Source of the DNA: Chloroflexota bacterium
GTDB taxonomy: Bacteria > Chloroflexota > Anaerolineae > Aggregatilineales > Ch27
DNA length: 46,501 nt
NCBI GenBank assembly: GCA_019873685.1
Contig: JAIOAT010000025.1
Location: 1 to 46,501, forward strand
Reading direction: 5' to 3'
Under the pieces are notes generated by a model. That model had not been told where the DNA came from. It did not search any database and was given only the letters and a program-made list of their open reading frames with translations. Made by a program: the position numbers and the translations under genes. Shown piece by piece: positions 33,513 through 41,873 of this stretch; position 1 is the stretch's first letter, and each line of letters starts with the position of its first letter.

Positions 33513-34787
33513 TCAGGCCGCGCCCACACCGACGATCGTCTGCGGGCCTTCCGGCAGGACAGCAATGCGCGCGCCCGGCCCGTAGCGGGCCGCCAGATCG
33601 TTCACCAGCGCCGGGATGTCATGGCAGGGCTGCAGCAACGCGTCGCGCACCTGCTGATCGGTCAGCCCATCGGTATAGACGTAGACCTCCGCCTTGAGCT
33701 GGATCAGCGCCTGGATTTGCGCCTGCCACTGATCCTGGCGCGGCGGGTCGAAGGCGCGCACCATCGCCAGCACGTTCGCCGGGCTGCCTGCTGAACGCAG
33801 CAGCTCCCCGTACAGACCATGATCGGGGATGCCATCCGCACAGGCCGCGGCGATGATGATCGCCCCGCCCGGCCTGACAATCCGGGCCGCCGCGCTCATA
33901 CCCTTGACCGACTGGTAGAGGCTCTGGTCGAGCGGATAACCGGCGTTGGTGGTGATGACAATATCGAACGGCGCCGCCACCGGAACCAGCGCCGACTGGC
34001 GCAGAGAAGCGATCCCGGCGTCATGGGCGGCGGGCAACGCTCCGGCGAAGACGCCCGTGATCGCCTGGTCGCGGTTGAGCGTCACATTGAGCAGAAAGTT
34101 CGGCCCTGCCCGGAGCGCGGCCTCCCGCGCTTCCTCCCAGATCGGGTTGCCGTAGGTGACTCCCCAGGTCGCGCCCGGAGCATCGATCATCCCGGCGTCA
34201 TGGTTGCCCAGCACGGTCTGTAGCCCGGCCATGCCGGGCATCAGCGCCTTACCGCCGCCGGAAAACCCGGCGAAGAAGTGCGGCTCGATAAAGCCGGTCA
34301 GGATTCGGATGTCAGCGGCCATGACCTCGCGGTTGATCCACAGCGGATGCCCGCGTGAGGTCTGCCCGACGTAAAGCTGCGTCGCCGGGTCAAAGGCATT
34401 ATTCTGGATGACACGGTAACGCCCATTAACCGCAGGCCCCAGCAGGCGAGCCAGTTCCTCCGGGGTGTTGGCGCGGTGCGTACCCAGGGCGTTGCACAGC
34501 ACGATCTGCTCCCGTGGCACGTGGGCGATCGCCTCCAGCACCGCCGGCAGGAGCAGGTGATTGGGCGTTGGGCGGGTGATATCGCTGAAGATGATCGCCA
34601 CGCGGTCGGAGGCCCGGACGCATTCGCGCAGCGGCGGCGAATCCAGCGGCTCCGCCAGCGCCGCCCGCAACGCCGCCTCCGGCTCCGGTAGCGCCGGGAC
34701 AAAACGCGGCTCCAGGACGGTCACATCCAGCGCGTCTGGCAGGTCAATCCACAGCCCGTCTACGCCGTAAGCCAGTCTGATCCGCAT
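33513..34787 (-). CDS. LarA-family (nickel-pincer) racemase/epimerase
   Basis: A 424-residue member of the lactate racemase LarA family (DUF2088), which uses a nickel-pincer nucleotide cofactor to racemise or epimerise 2-hydroxyacids. Key residues are visible: His104 in ALGTHR, His170 in GFIEPHFFAG, Lys180 in SGGGKALMPG and His196 in GNHDAGM. Their spacing equals that of His108, His174, Lys184 and His200 in the characterised LarA, offset by four. Many family members act on other substrates, so lactate is not assured. The cofactor genes larB, larC and larE are not in the window. It is divergent from the secreted SH3 protein and may head the operon that continues to the DUF6062 gene. Confidence 0.85.
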   Translation of the reverse strand: MRIRLAYGVDGLWIDLPDALDVTVLEPRFVPALPEPEAALRAALAEPLDSPPLRECVRASDRVAIIFSDITRPTPNHLLLPAVLEAIAHVPREQIVLCNALGTHRANTPEELARLLGPAVNGRYRVIQNNAFDPATQLYVGQTSRGHPLWINREVMAADIRILTGFIEPHFFAGFSGGGKALMPGMAGLQTVLGNHDAGMIDAPGATWGVTYGNPIWEEAREAALRAGPNFLLNVTLNRDQAITGVFAGALPAAHDAGIASLRQSALVPVAAPFDIVITTNAGYPLDQSLYQSVKGMSAAARIVRPGGAIIIAAACADGIPDHGLYGELLRSAGSPANVLAMVRAFDPPRQDQWQAQIQALIQLKAEVYVYTDGLTDQQVRDALLQPCHDIPALVNDLAARYGPGARIAVLPEGPQTIVGVGAA

Positions 34788-34962
34788 TGCGCTCTCCCTG
34801 TTTGCCGCCTTTCACTGATCAAGAACGGGGATTTGATCCTTAATCCAGCGAACCGGTACACCATCGAATAGCGTGCCCTCCACGCCATTTTGCCCCATAA
34901 TCATAGCGATTGCTGCGCCGCCGGGATACCCCGCCTGTGCTGACTGGAGAAAGGCTCGCCTG

Positions 34963-36108
34963 ATGGTCTGCGCCCGCCCGCTTCGCCCTTTCCTGTGCGC
35001 CCTGCCGCTGATCCTGCTGGGCCTGGCGCTGCTGGGACCGTGGGCAGCGGCGGCCCAGCGTGACTCCTGCGGGACGACCCCGTCACGCCTGGCGATCAGC
35101 ACTTATGCCCGCACCACCGCGCCTCAGGGTCAGACCCTGCGCCTGCGGGCAGCCCCCGGCCTGGATGCGGCCAGCGTCGGGCGGCTGGCGGGCGGGGTAC
35201 AGGTGCTGGTGCTGGCCGGGCCGATCTGCGCGGATGGCTACACCTGGTGGCAGGTCGCGGCGGAGGATGGCCTGACCGGCTGGGCAGCGGAAGGCCAGGG
35301 CAATATCACCTATCTGGAGCCGGTGCGCCTGCCCACCCCGTCCCCTGACCCGGCGGACGTCTCCTGTGCGCTGGTTCTGCCCCCGCCCGGCGCGATCGGC
35401 GATCAGTTGCGCGTCACCCACGCCGGAGCGCCGTTAGAAACGCGGGCGCTCCCGGCGGCGAGCGCCACCCTGCGCGGGCGCTGGGAAGCGGGCGCGTTGC
35501 TCACCATCCAGGCCGGGCCGCTCTGCCGGGGCGGACGCTGGTGGTGGCGCGTAACCGGCCCGGATGGCCGTACTGGCTGGATCGTCAGCGGCGATAGCCT
35601 GCAGCTTTATGTGGCGGTCGTGACGCCAACGCCCACCCCGCTGCCAACCGCCACGCCCACAGCAACATTCACCGCTACCGCCACCGCGACGCCCAGCCCT
35701 ACCCCGCGCCCAACCGCCACGCCCACGCCCTCGATCACGCCGACGCTCAGCCCGACCATCACCCCCCGCCCGACGCTCACGCCGTCCCCGACGGTCGACA
35801 CGCTATGCCTGACCGTCCCGCCTCCTCGACTGCGCCCCGGACAGGAAGGTCGTGTATCTACGGCTGTCGACGGTCTGCGGCTGCGCCTGTTACCGGCAAT
35901 TGGCGCTGGTGAGATCGGCCTGCTGCGCTCCGGGACGACTTTCACTGTACTGGATGGCCCGCTGTGCAACACCGGGTACTACTGGTACCGCCTGGCGTTA
36001 CCGATAGGCGTCAGTGGCTGGGCGGCGGAAGGCGCCGCCGGCGTTTACTGGCTGGAACCGATCAGCCCACCCGGCGTCAGCGCCGGGACGAGCCTCCCCG
36101 GACGGTAG
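34963..36108 (+). CDS. Secreted protein with three SH3-like domains
   Basis: A 381-residue exported protein. The ATG at 34963 gives a signal peptide (PFLCALPLILLGLALLGPWA, cleavage near AAAQ) and has GGAGAAAGG upstream; the in-frame start at 34873 does not. Three SH3-like domains follow at about 45-125, 140-215 and 280-375, each ending in a Trp-containing strand (TWWQVAAEDGLTGWAAEG, WWWRVTGPDGRTGWI, YYWYRLALPIGVSGWAAEG). A Pro/Thr linker with repeated ACG-CCC-type codons lies between the second and third (219-279). Such proteins usually bind cell-wall or surface polymers. It is divergent from the LarA-like gene. Confidence 0.85.
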   Translation: MVCARPLRPFLCALPLILLGLALLGPWAAAAQRDSCGTTPSRLAISTYARTTAPQGQTLRLRAAPGLDAASVGRLAGGVQVLVLAGPICADGYTWWQVAAEDGLTGWAAEGQGNITYLEPVRLPTPSPDPADVSCALVLPPPGAIGDQLRVTHAGAPLETRALPAASATLRGRWEAGALLTIQAGPLCRGGRWWWRVTGPDGRTGWIVSGDSLQLYVAVVTPTPTPLPTATPTATFTATATATPSPTPRPTATPTPSITPTLSPTITPRPTLTPSPTVDTLCLTVPPPRLRPGQEGRVSTAVDGLRLRLLPAIGAGEIGLLRSGTTFTVLDGPLCNTGYYWYRLALPIGVSGWAAEGAAGVYWLEPISPPGVSAGTSLPGR

Positions 36109-36217
36109 CGGAATCGCGCGGTGCGCAACTTCTGACCGCTGGCGGCGTATACAGTGATGTACCGACACACGCAGCCAGACATGATCAGGCTGCCAGTTCA
36201 TCAAGCGGGGAAAATCC

Positions 36218-37219
36218 ATGACCTACCAACAACGCGGTTATCGTTCGCTGTTCTGGCCGATCGTGCTGATCAGCGTGGGCCTGATCTGGCTGCTGGGTAA
36301 CATCGGCGTCCTGGGCGCTGCTAACCTCCAGGTGCTGTTCCGCATCTGGCCGATCTTTGTGATTGCCATTGGTCTCGACCTGCTGGTTGGGCGCGGATCG
36401 CCCGCTGTCGGCGCGGCGATCGCCCTCGGCACCATCGCCCTGGCCGTCATCCTGATGTTCGCCGGGCCATCGCTGGGCCTGGTCACCCTGCCGGAGATCA
36501 AACAGGCGAGCTTCAGCGAACCGCTGGGGGAAGCTACCGCCGCCGATATCCAGCTTAACCTCTCGGTCGGCGAGGCGACGATCAGCGCCCTGGAAGGCTC
36601 CACTAACCTGATCGAAGCCGACCTGAACTACGTGGGCGAGATTGACTTCCGCGCTCAGGGTACCGCCCGCAAGAGCATCTTCCTGAGCCAGACGGGCGAA
36701 GTCACCAACATCAGCACCTGGCCGTTCGCCCCACTGTTCCCCGGCGATGATTCGCTGGATTTGCGCTGGGATATCCGCCTTAGTCCGGAAGTGCCGCTGG
36801 CGGTCACCGTTCGTGGCGGCGTCGGGGAAACCCGCCTGGCGCTGGACGGCCTGCAGATCAGCGCCCTGAATGTCGACGGCGGCGTGGGGGAAATGACCAT
36901 CGACCTGCCTGCCGGTGACGCCTATGAGGTCGCGCTCAACGGCGGGGTGGGCGAATTCCGCGTCAACGTGCCGCAGGGCGCTACCCCAACGATCCGCATC
37001 AAGGGCGGCGTGGGCGGCTTCACGGTGGACGTACCGGAAGGCGTCGCCCTGCGGCTGGAAGCCGACACCGGCCTGGGTGAGGTGACTATTGCGGGCAATG
37101 TGCCCCAGATTCGGGATGACGACAACAACCAGGTCTGGGAGACCCCCGACTACGCCACCGCCACACAGCGCATCCTGATCGTGTTTCAGGGCGGCGTCGG
37201 CGGCCTGACCGTCCGCTAG
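36218..37219 (+). CDS. LiaF-like membrane protein with toast-rack domain
   Basis: A 333-residue protein. Residues 11-33, 39-56 and 63-85 are transmembrane helices of the LiaI/LiaF (DUF5668) type, including FWPIVLISVGLIWLLGN and IWPIFVIAIGLDLLVG. The rest is a soluble beta-rich toast-rack domain with GGVGE or GGVGG motifs at roughly 20-25-residue spacing (RGGVGETRLAL, DGGVGEMTIDL, NGGVGEFRVNV, KGGVGGFTVDV, QGGVGGLTVR). LiaF-type proteins control envelope-stress two-component systems, but no histidine kinase lies nearby. The ATG has GGGGAAAA upstream. A terminator follows, shared with the convergent LCP gene. Confidence 0.83.
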   Translation: MTYQQRGYRSLFWPIVLISVGLIWLLGNIGVLGAANLQVLFRIWPIFVIAIGLDLLVGRGSPAVGAAIALGTIALAVILMFAGPSLGLVTLPEIKQASFSEPLGEATAADIQLNLSVGEATISALEGSTNLIEADLNYVGEIDFRAQGTARKSIFLSQTGEVTNISTWPFAPLFPGDDSLDLRWDIRLSPEVPLAVTVRGGVGETRLALDGLQISALNVDGGVGEMTIDLPAGDAYEVALNGGVGEFRVNVPQGATPTIRIKGGVGGFTVDVPEGVALRLEADTGLGEVTIAGNVPQIRDDDNNQVWETPDYATATQRILIVFQGGVGGLTVR

Positions 37220-37250
37220 TCCCATCCGCTTCAGCCAAGCCATAGCCAAC

Positions 37251-37279
37251 GGGGCGCTTTCCGTGTGGAAAAGCGCCCC
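37251..37279 (+). terminator. Terminator of the toast-rack gene
   Basis: GGGGCGCTTT pairs with AAAGCGCCCC around a short loop that can extend with CC/GG, followed by GTTCTTTAT. It lies 32 bases after the toast-rack stop and just before the convergent LCP gene's stop. Confidence 0.65.
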
Positions 37280-37307
37280 GTTCTTTATCCTGCCTCCTGC
37301 CGGGCGG

Positions 37308-38753
37308 CTACTGACCGCGCAGCAGCGGGATCAGGTCTTCGCCCACCACGATCTGAATGTCCTGCACCGTCGCATTGTCACTGCCGGGCTGGACGGCGGT
37401 CACCGGCAAGCCCAGCAGGGAAGCCAGCAAGCGGGCGGTATAAGGCTTGCTGGTGTAGTCCTTGATCACCGTGTGCGCATAACCGGAACTGGTGGCGTTG
37501 CCGATCTCGACGACGTTGAAGCCCCGCGCCTGGAGCCAGTCACGCGCTTCCGCGGCCAGGCCCTGCGTCGTAGTACCGTTCACCACGCTCAGCGTGGCCG
37601 TCTCCGAGGCAGCCAGGGCGCGCAGGTCCTCCTGCTCCATCTTGACCGGGTTGAACAGGTCGCTGACCAGCCGCCGCATGGCATCCCCGCGCAGCCGCAA
37701 CACCTGATCGCCGCTGGCGGTAGTCTCAAAGTAGACGTAGTTAGCGTCCAGCACAGCCTGGGTGATGTTCTCCCGCGGGATGTCCTGGGCCAGCAGGGTC
37801 AGGCTGACCATCTGCTCAAATGAGAGCGTAGTCTGAATATCCTCGCGAGCCGCTTCCCACAGGGCCGGCGCCTGCGCCAGCAGAGCCTGCACACCGCCCA
37901 GGCTCAGGACGCGATCGCGAACCGCCGTGATCACCTGTTGCTGGCGGCGAGCGCGGTCAAAATCGCCGCCCTGCGTGTGGCGGACACGAGCATATTGCAG
38001 CAACTGCTCGGCGTTCATCGGCTGGCAGCCGGGGTCAAAGTGCACGGTCATGATGCCGTAGCTGCCGTCAGGGTACGCCTCGTCGTGGATCGTCTCCGTC
38101 ACGCAGATTTCCACCGGAGCAATCGCCTCCACCGCCCGCAGGAACAGGTCGAAATTGACGCGGATTGTGTGATGGATGCGAATGCCCAGGTTGCGCTCCA
38201 CCGTCTGAGCAGCCAGCGCAGGGCCGCCGCCGGGGAAGTCGTACGAATCGCCCAGCGCGTTAGCGGTATTGATCCGGCCCGGCGCGAAGCCGGGGATGCT
38301 GACCCACAGATCGCGCGGGATAGAGAGCATCACCGCGCTGCGGCGAACAGGGTCCACACTGAGCACGATCATGGTATCGGTACGGAACGGGCCTTCTTCC
38401 CCTCGCCGCTGATCGATACCCAGCAGCAGGATGTTGACCCGGTTGGGGTCAGACCAGGCGCTGTAGCCAGCGGCAGGGTCAACCTGCGCTTCAGCGGTAG
38501 GTTCCGGCTCGCCGCCAACCGCCGTCGGGATAGCAGCGGCGATGGCCGTAGGTGTGGCCTGGGCCACGCTGACCACGCCAACCGGCGTCGACGTGGGGCG
38601 CAGGCGCAGCGGGTCAAACGCCGGCAGTTCGGCGATGTCACCGGCCTGAATGGTCAGGAGACGGACGCCGCCATAGGCCGCCACTGCGACCACAGCGGTC
38701 AAGATCATCAGCACGACAACGCCGGCCAGCGCCAGCGGTGGAGAAAGTCGCAT
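37308..38753 (-). CDS. LytR-CpsA-Psr family protein with LytR_C domain
   Basis: A 481-residue LCP-family protein, a phosphotransferase that attaches glycopolymers to the cell wall or surface. An N-terminal signal anchor (7-29) is followed by a Thr/Pro/Ala-rich spacer (50-95). The LCP domain begins at about 105 (RVNILLLGID) and contains RTDTMIVLSV, MLSIPRDLWV with the conserved Arg, GRINTANALG and YARVRHTQGGDFDRARRQQ. The C-terminal LytR_C domain is at about 390-475 (ATLSVVNGTTTQGLA). The ATG at 38753 has TGAGG nine bases upstream, and a TATAAT lies at 38804-38799. It may also be read through from the two upstream genes. Confidence 0.9.
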   Translation of the reverse strand: MRLSPPLALAGVVVLMILTAVVAVAAYGGVRLLTIQAGDIAELPAFDPLRLRPTSTPVGVVSVAQATPTAIAAAIPTAVGGEPEPTAEAQVDPAAGYSAWSDPNRVNILLLGIDQRRGEEGPFRTDTMIVLSVDPVRRSAVMLSIPRDLWVSIPGFAPGRINTANALGDSYDFPGGGPALAAQTVERNLGIRIHHTIRVNFDLFLRAVEAIAPVEICVTETIHDEAYPDGSYGIMTVHFDPGCQPMNAEQLLQYARVRHTQGGDFDRARRQQQVITAVRDRVLSLGGVQALLAQAPALWEAAREDIQTTLSFEQMVSLTLLAQDIPRENITQAVLDANYVYFETTASGDQVLRLRGDAMRRLVSDLFNPVKMEQEDLRALAASETATLSVVNGTTTQGLAAEARDWLQARGFNVVEIGNATSSGYAHTVIKDYTSKPYTARLLASLLGLPVTAVQPGSDNATVQDIQIVVGEDLIPLLRGQ

Positions 38754-38798
38754 ACGATTGTTGCCTCATGAACCTGTGAATATCGCTAATCCGGCGCG

Positions 38799-38804
38799 AT
38801 TATA
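38799..38804 (-). promoter_or_regulatory. Candidate -10 element of the LCP gene
   Basis: A perfect TATAAT on the minus strand lies 45 bases upstream of the LCP start codon. No convincing -35 hexamer is seen in the GC-rich sequence behind it. Confidence 0.3.
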
Positions 38805-38863
38805 CCGCGCCGGGCCGGGCCGCCCTACACGCCTGCCTGACGCCCGCCTGACGCTGCGCGGCT

Positions 38864-39385
38864 TCACTGCCAGGCCGCCCAGGGGTCGTCCGGATCGCGC
38901 GCGCCGTAAATCACTGTCAGGCGCACCTCATCGATGAAAATCCAGAAGGCATGATCATCACCGTTCAGGCGCAGGCGGGTCCGTAGCGGCAGCCGCAGCC
39001 AGGCGTAGGCAATGGCCCGCCGTTCCTCCCGTGTCAACTCGCGCAGCAGGCGGTAATACCAGCGCGGCAGCGACGCCTGCAACGGCTCCACACGGGTGAC
39101 CGCATAACTGCTGACAATGATGATCAGGGCCAGCGCGGTGAAGATCAGCCCGGTCATCCCCCCCGGCAGCAGGGGTGAAAGCACCAGGCAAAACAACCCC
39201 AGCGCCAGCAAAAAGCGGGCCAGCGGGTACACGCGGCGCTCTTCCCCGTACTCACGGAAGTGCGCCATCATCGAGTCTTTATAGAACCCCAGCAGAATCG
39301 CGCCATAGTAAGCAACGGCGACCAGCAACCCCAGCCCGACCAGCCAGATCGAACAGGTCATCAACACGCCGCCGCTGCGCATCAT
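38864..39385 (-). CDS. Small membrane protein of unknown function
   Basis: A 173-residue protein. It has a hydrophobic N-terminal helix (9-32; CSIWLVGLGLLVAVAYYGAILLG), a second membrane segment near 55-70, and a third at about 75-95 (TGLIFTALALIIIVSSYAV). The C-terminal 75 residues are soluble and basic, with helices rich in Arg (LLRELTREERRAIAYAW). I recognise no family. AAAGGAG precedes two adjacent ATG codons (39385 and 39382); spacing favours the second. It starts nine bases after the stop of the pseudophosphatase-propeller gene and is likely translated from the same message. Confidence 0.68.
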   Translation of the reverse strand: MMRSGGVLMTCSIWLVGLGLLVAVAYYGAILLGFYKDSMMAHFREYGEERRVYPLARFLLALGLFCLVLSPLLPGGMTGLIFTALALIIIVSSYAVTRVEPLQASLPRWYYRLLRELTREERRAIAYAWLRLPLRTRLRLNGDDHAFWIFIDEVRLTVIYGARDPDDPWAAWQ

Positions 39386-39394
39386 CCCGCTCCT

Positions 39395-41584
39395 TTACTG
39401 ACACTTGGGGACATGGTACAGCGTTTCGCGGGCCAGCAGGTACAGGTTTTCCGCCGCCGAGTCGACCACCAGACCACTGAGATCGCGGAAGCTGAATTCG
39501 GATGGGGCGCGATAGCCGCGGATGAACGTCCCGCCCAGGGTGGTTTCGTACATCACCTGGTTGGGCGCGTCCAGGATGTAAAAGCCGGGGGAAATCAGAC
39601 CGGTGTCCAGGTACATGCCGCTGGCGCTGCCCAGGCTGCCCACGGCGCCATTAGGCAGGTTGGAGAACTGGAAGAACTGTGACTCGCCGCTGTAATACTT
39701 GCTGAGCGTGCCATCCGACCGCAGCACGTAGACATTGCCGGTCTGGTCGATGGCCATGTCAACAGCGTTGCGCAGGTCGGGACGGTTATCGCCAACGAAG
39801 TATTCCTCCGGCGCGGCGGGGAAGGTGCCGCCTTCCGGCTGGTAACGCCAGATCTGGTTGGCGACCGGGTCCAGGATGTACAGGCGGCCCTGCCAGGTGG
39901 CGATGGCCACCGGGTCGACCCAGCGGTCAGCCCCCACCAGCGCCTGAGCTGTCGCCGGGGGGAACGTCGGCGAGTAGGTGACCAGCAGCCCCTGCCTGTC
40001 CAGGGCGACCAGCACGCTGCCACGAGCCACGCCGGTCTCCGTCAGCCAATCAATATCGACAAGCTGCCGCACGATGTACTGGCCAACTGCCGCGTTGCGC
40101 TGCACAAGAATCTCGCTATCGCCGATCACGGCATTACCAGCCTGGTTGAGCCGCTCCCTGTAAAGGATGCTGCGGGTGGCGTCCAGCACGTACAGATCGA
40201 CATCGCTGCGCAGGATCGGCCCACGCAACCGCGCCCCCGGCTCGTAACGCTGCAACGGCACCATCGGGCAGCGCACGATCTGGCCGAAGGCATCCAGCCG
40301 CCGTTGCGCCTTCTCCCGGATGCTGACCAGCAGCGGGTCATCCGGGCGACGCGGCAGGCAGCGGTTGGTCACCTCCAGCACACCAAACCAGGCTTCCTGA
40401 GCGCGCTCCGGGCTGCTCTGCTCCACCAGTTCCGCCGCGCCAGCAGCCTCCTGCGCCTGGGAAAGGCAGCGCTCAAAGGCTGTTTCGTCGCGGGTATTGA
40501 GCGAATAGGCCACCACCAGCAGCACCACCGCCACCGGGATCAGCACCGCCGCGCTGGCCGCGATCGGCGTCGGCAACGAAGGCGGGCGGCCCGGCTCCGG
40601 TTCTGGCAGCAGGCGGTTGAGAGCACGGCGCAGGGCATGCAGCGCAGCCACGATCTTGACCATGAACCGCTGCAACAGGCGCAGGATGCGCTGCCCCAGC
40701 CGCAGGCGCAGGGTACGCCCTTCCTGCTGAAGCTCGTCCAGGCGCGGACGTACTGCCGCTGCTGCTTCCGCCAGTGAGTCCTGCGGCGGACGGCTGCGCC
40801 GCCACAAACGGGACGGCCCGCGACCGGTCGTCTGAGGTTCCGCCACGGGAACCGCTGGCTGCGGCTCTTCCACTGGCGCAGCTTCGACCGGCAGCGGCAC
40901 CGGCTCCCCCGGCGGGACAAACTGCAGGACCATCGCCGCCGCTTCGACCAGCGTATGCCCCTTGAGGCGGTTGACCGTACCCTGAACGTTACCGCGTTGC
41001 CCGGCCCCGGCCAGCGCTTCCCGGCCCAGATGCAGTACGCTGCTGCTGGCCAGCGCCAGCACATCGCCCGCTTCGATCACATAACGGGTGACCTGAAAGA
41101 AGGGCTGCGCCGCCTGGCCGAGAGGCTGCGCTCCGCTGGCCGCACGAACATCTTCGGGAAAGGCCCGCAGGCCGCCCGCCTGCCACAGCAGCGCCGCCGC
41201 CCCATCCGTCCGGGCGATGTACACCTCCTGCTGACGCAGCACCAGGCAGATTGCATGTGCGTAAAACGGCTGCTCCGGGTGGCGGGTATTGTGCTGCAGC
41301 AGATTGTCGTTGAGCGTCGTCAGGACACGCTGCAGCCCGACGGTTACACCGCCCTCGCTCTCAAAGTAGCGGGCTGCCGCCCAGCGGGCCAGCTGCTCGT
41401 AGAACACCGGGCGGGCCGCCCGCCCGCTCTGGGGCAGGACCAGCACAAAAAACGCATCCCGTTCCCGGTTGCGGGCCGTGTTGCGCGGGGCAAGCTGGAT
41501 CAGGGCGCCGGGTGGCGGCGCACTGACCGGCCGTCCGCCCACAAAATGCAGGTGGCTGACTAACGCTTCAAAATCCTGGGTCAT
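39395..41584 (-). CDS. PP2C-like pseudophosphatase domain, membrane helix and beta-propeller-like domain
   Basis: A 729-residue protein with an unusual order. Residues 1-225 resemble a PPM/PP2C phosphatase (ERDAFFVLVL, FYAHAICLVLRQQEVYIARTDGAAALLW) but lack the DGMGG and other metal-binding aspartate motifs, so phosphatase activity is unlikely. A Pro-rich linker and basic helices precede one transmembrane helix at about 338-360. Beyond it lies a helical segment, then about 450-729 with repeated NHL-like strands (VDPVAIATWQGRLYILD, VDMAIDQTGNVYVLRSDG, LSGLVVDSAAENLYLL), probably a beta-propeller outside the membrane. Similar proteins occur in Anaerolineae. A promoter lies about 120 bases upstream. 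It heads the operon with the small membrane protein. Confidence 0.75.
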   Translation of the reverse strand: MTQDFEALVSHLHFVGGRPVSAPPPGALIQLAPRNTARNRERDAFFVLVLPQSGRAARPVFYEQLARWAAARYFESEGGVTVGLQRVLTTLNDNLLQHNTRHPEQPFYAHAICLVLRQQEVYIARTDGAAALLWQAGGLRAFPEDVRAASGAQPLGQAAQPFFQVTRYVIEAGDVLALASSSVLHLGREALAGAGQRGNVQGTVNRLKGHTLVEAAAMVLQFVPPGEPVPLPVEAAPVEEPQPAVPVAEPQTTGRGPSRLWRRSRPPQDSLAEAAAAVRPRLDELQQEGRTLRLRLGQRILRLLQRFMVKIVAALHALRRALNRLLPEPEPGRPPSLPTPIAASAAVLIPVAVVLLVVAYSLNTRDETAFERCLSQAQEAAGAAELVEQSSPERAQEAWFGVLEVTNRCLPRRPDDPLLVSIREKAQRRLDAFGQIVRCPMVPLQRYEPGARLRGPILRSDVDLYVLDATRSILYRERLNQAGNAVIGDSEILVQRNAAVGQYIVRQLVDIDWLTETGVARGSVLVALDRQGLLVTYSPTFPPATAQALVGADRWVDPVAIATWQGRLYILDPVANQIWRYQPEGGTFPAAPEEYFVGDNRPDLRNAVDMAIDQTGNVYVLRSDGTLSKYYSGESQFFQFSNLPNGAVGSLGSASGMYLDTGLISPGFYILDAPNQVMYETTLGGTFIRGYRAPSEFSFRDLSGLVVDSAAENLYLLARETLYHVPKCQ

Positions 41585-41709
41585 AGATCGCTATCACATC
41601 GGGCCGGGGGCGCAGCATGCGCCCGGGGCCACGCGCTCGATCACAGGCGCATCCGGCAGACCCCCGGCACGCGCAGCCGCAGGCTGACAGTGAGGGAGTG
41701 CGGTTTCCC

Positions 41710-41739
41710 ATTGTAGCGGAAAGGGGCGGCTCTTGCTAA
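41710..41739 (-). promoter_or_regulatory. Candidate promoter of the pseudophosphatase-propeller gene
   Basis: On the minus strand TTAGCA (41739-41734) is 18 bases from TACAAT (41715-41710). The start would be near 41703, giving a leader of about 119 bases. That leader includes a GC-rich imperfect hairpin at about 41602-41630, close to the start codon. Confidence 0.45.
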
Positions 41740-41814
41740 CAACGAGAAGAGACCAGGAGACGAGACTACCGGATCGCTGACAAGGCGCAGCCCCTCAGCA
41801 GGCCGGCAAACCAA

Positions 41815-41847
41815 CAGCGGCTCCGGGGTTGGCCTCCGGAGCCGCTG
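41815..41847 (-). terminator. Terminator of clpC
   Basis: CAGCGGCTCCGG and CCGGAGCCGCTG form a perfect 12-base-pair stem with a nine-base loop, followed on the minus strand by TTGGTTT. It lies 26 bases after the clpC stop. Confidence 0.7.
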
Positions 41848-41873
41848 GGACTTTCTTCGGGCTATCTGGCCGG

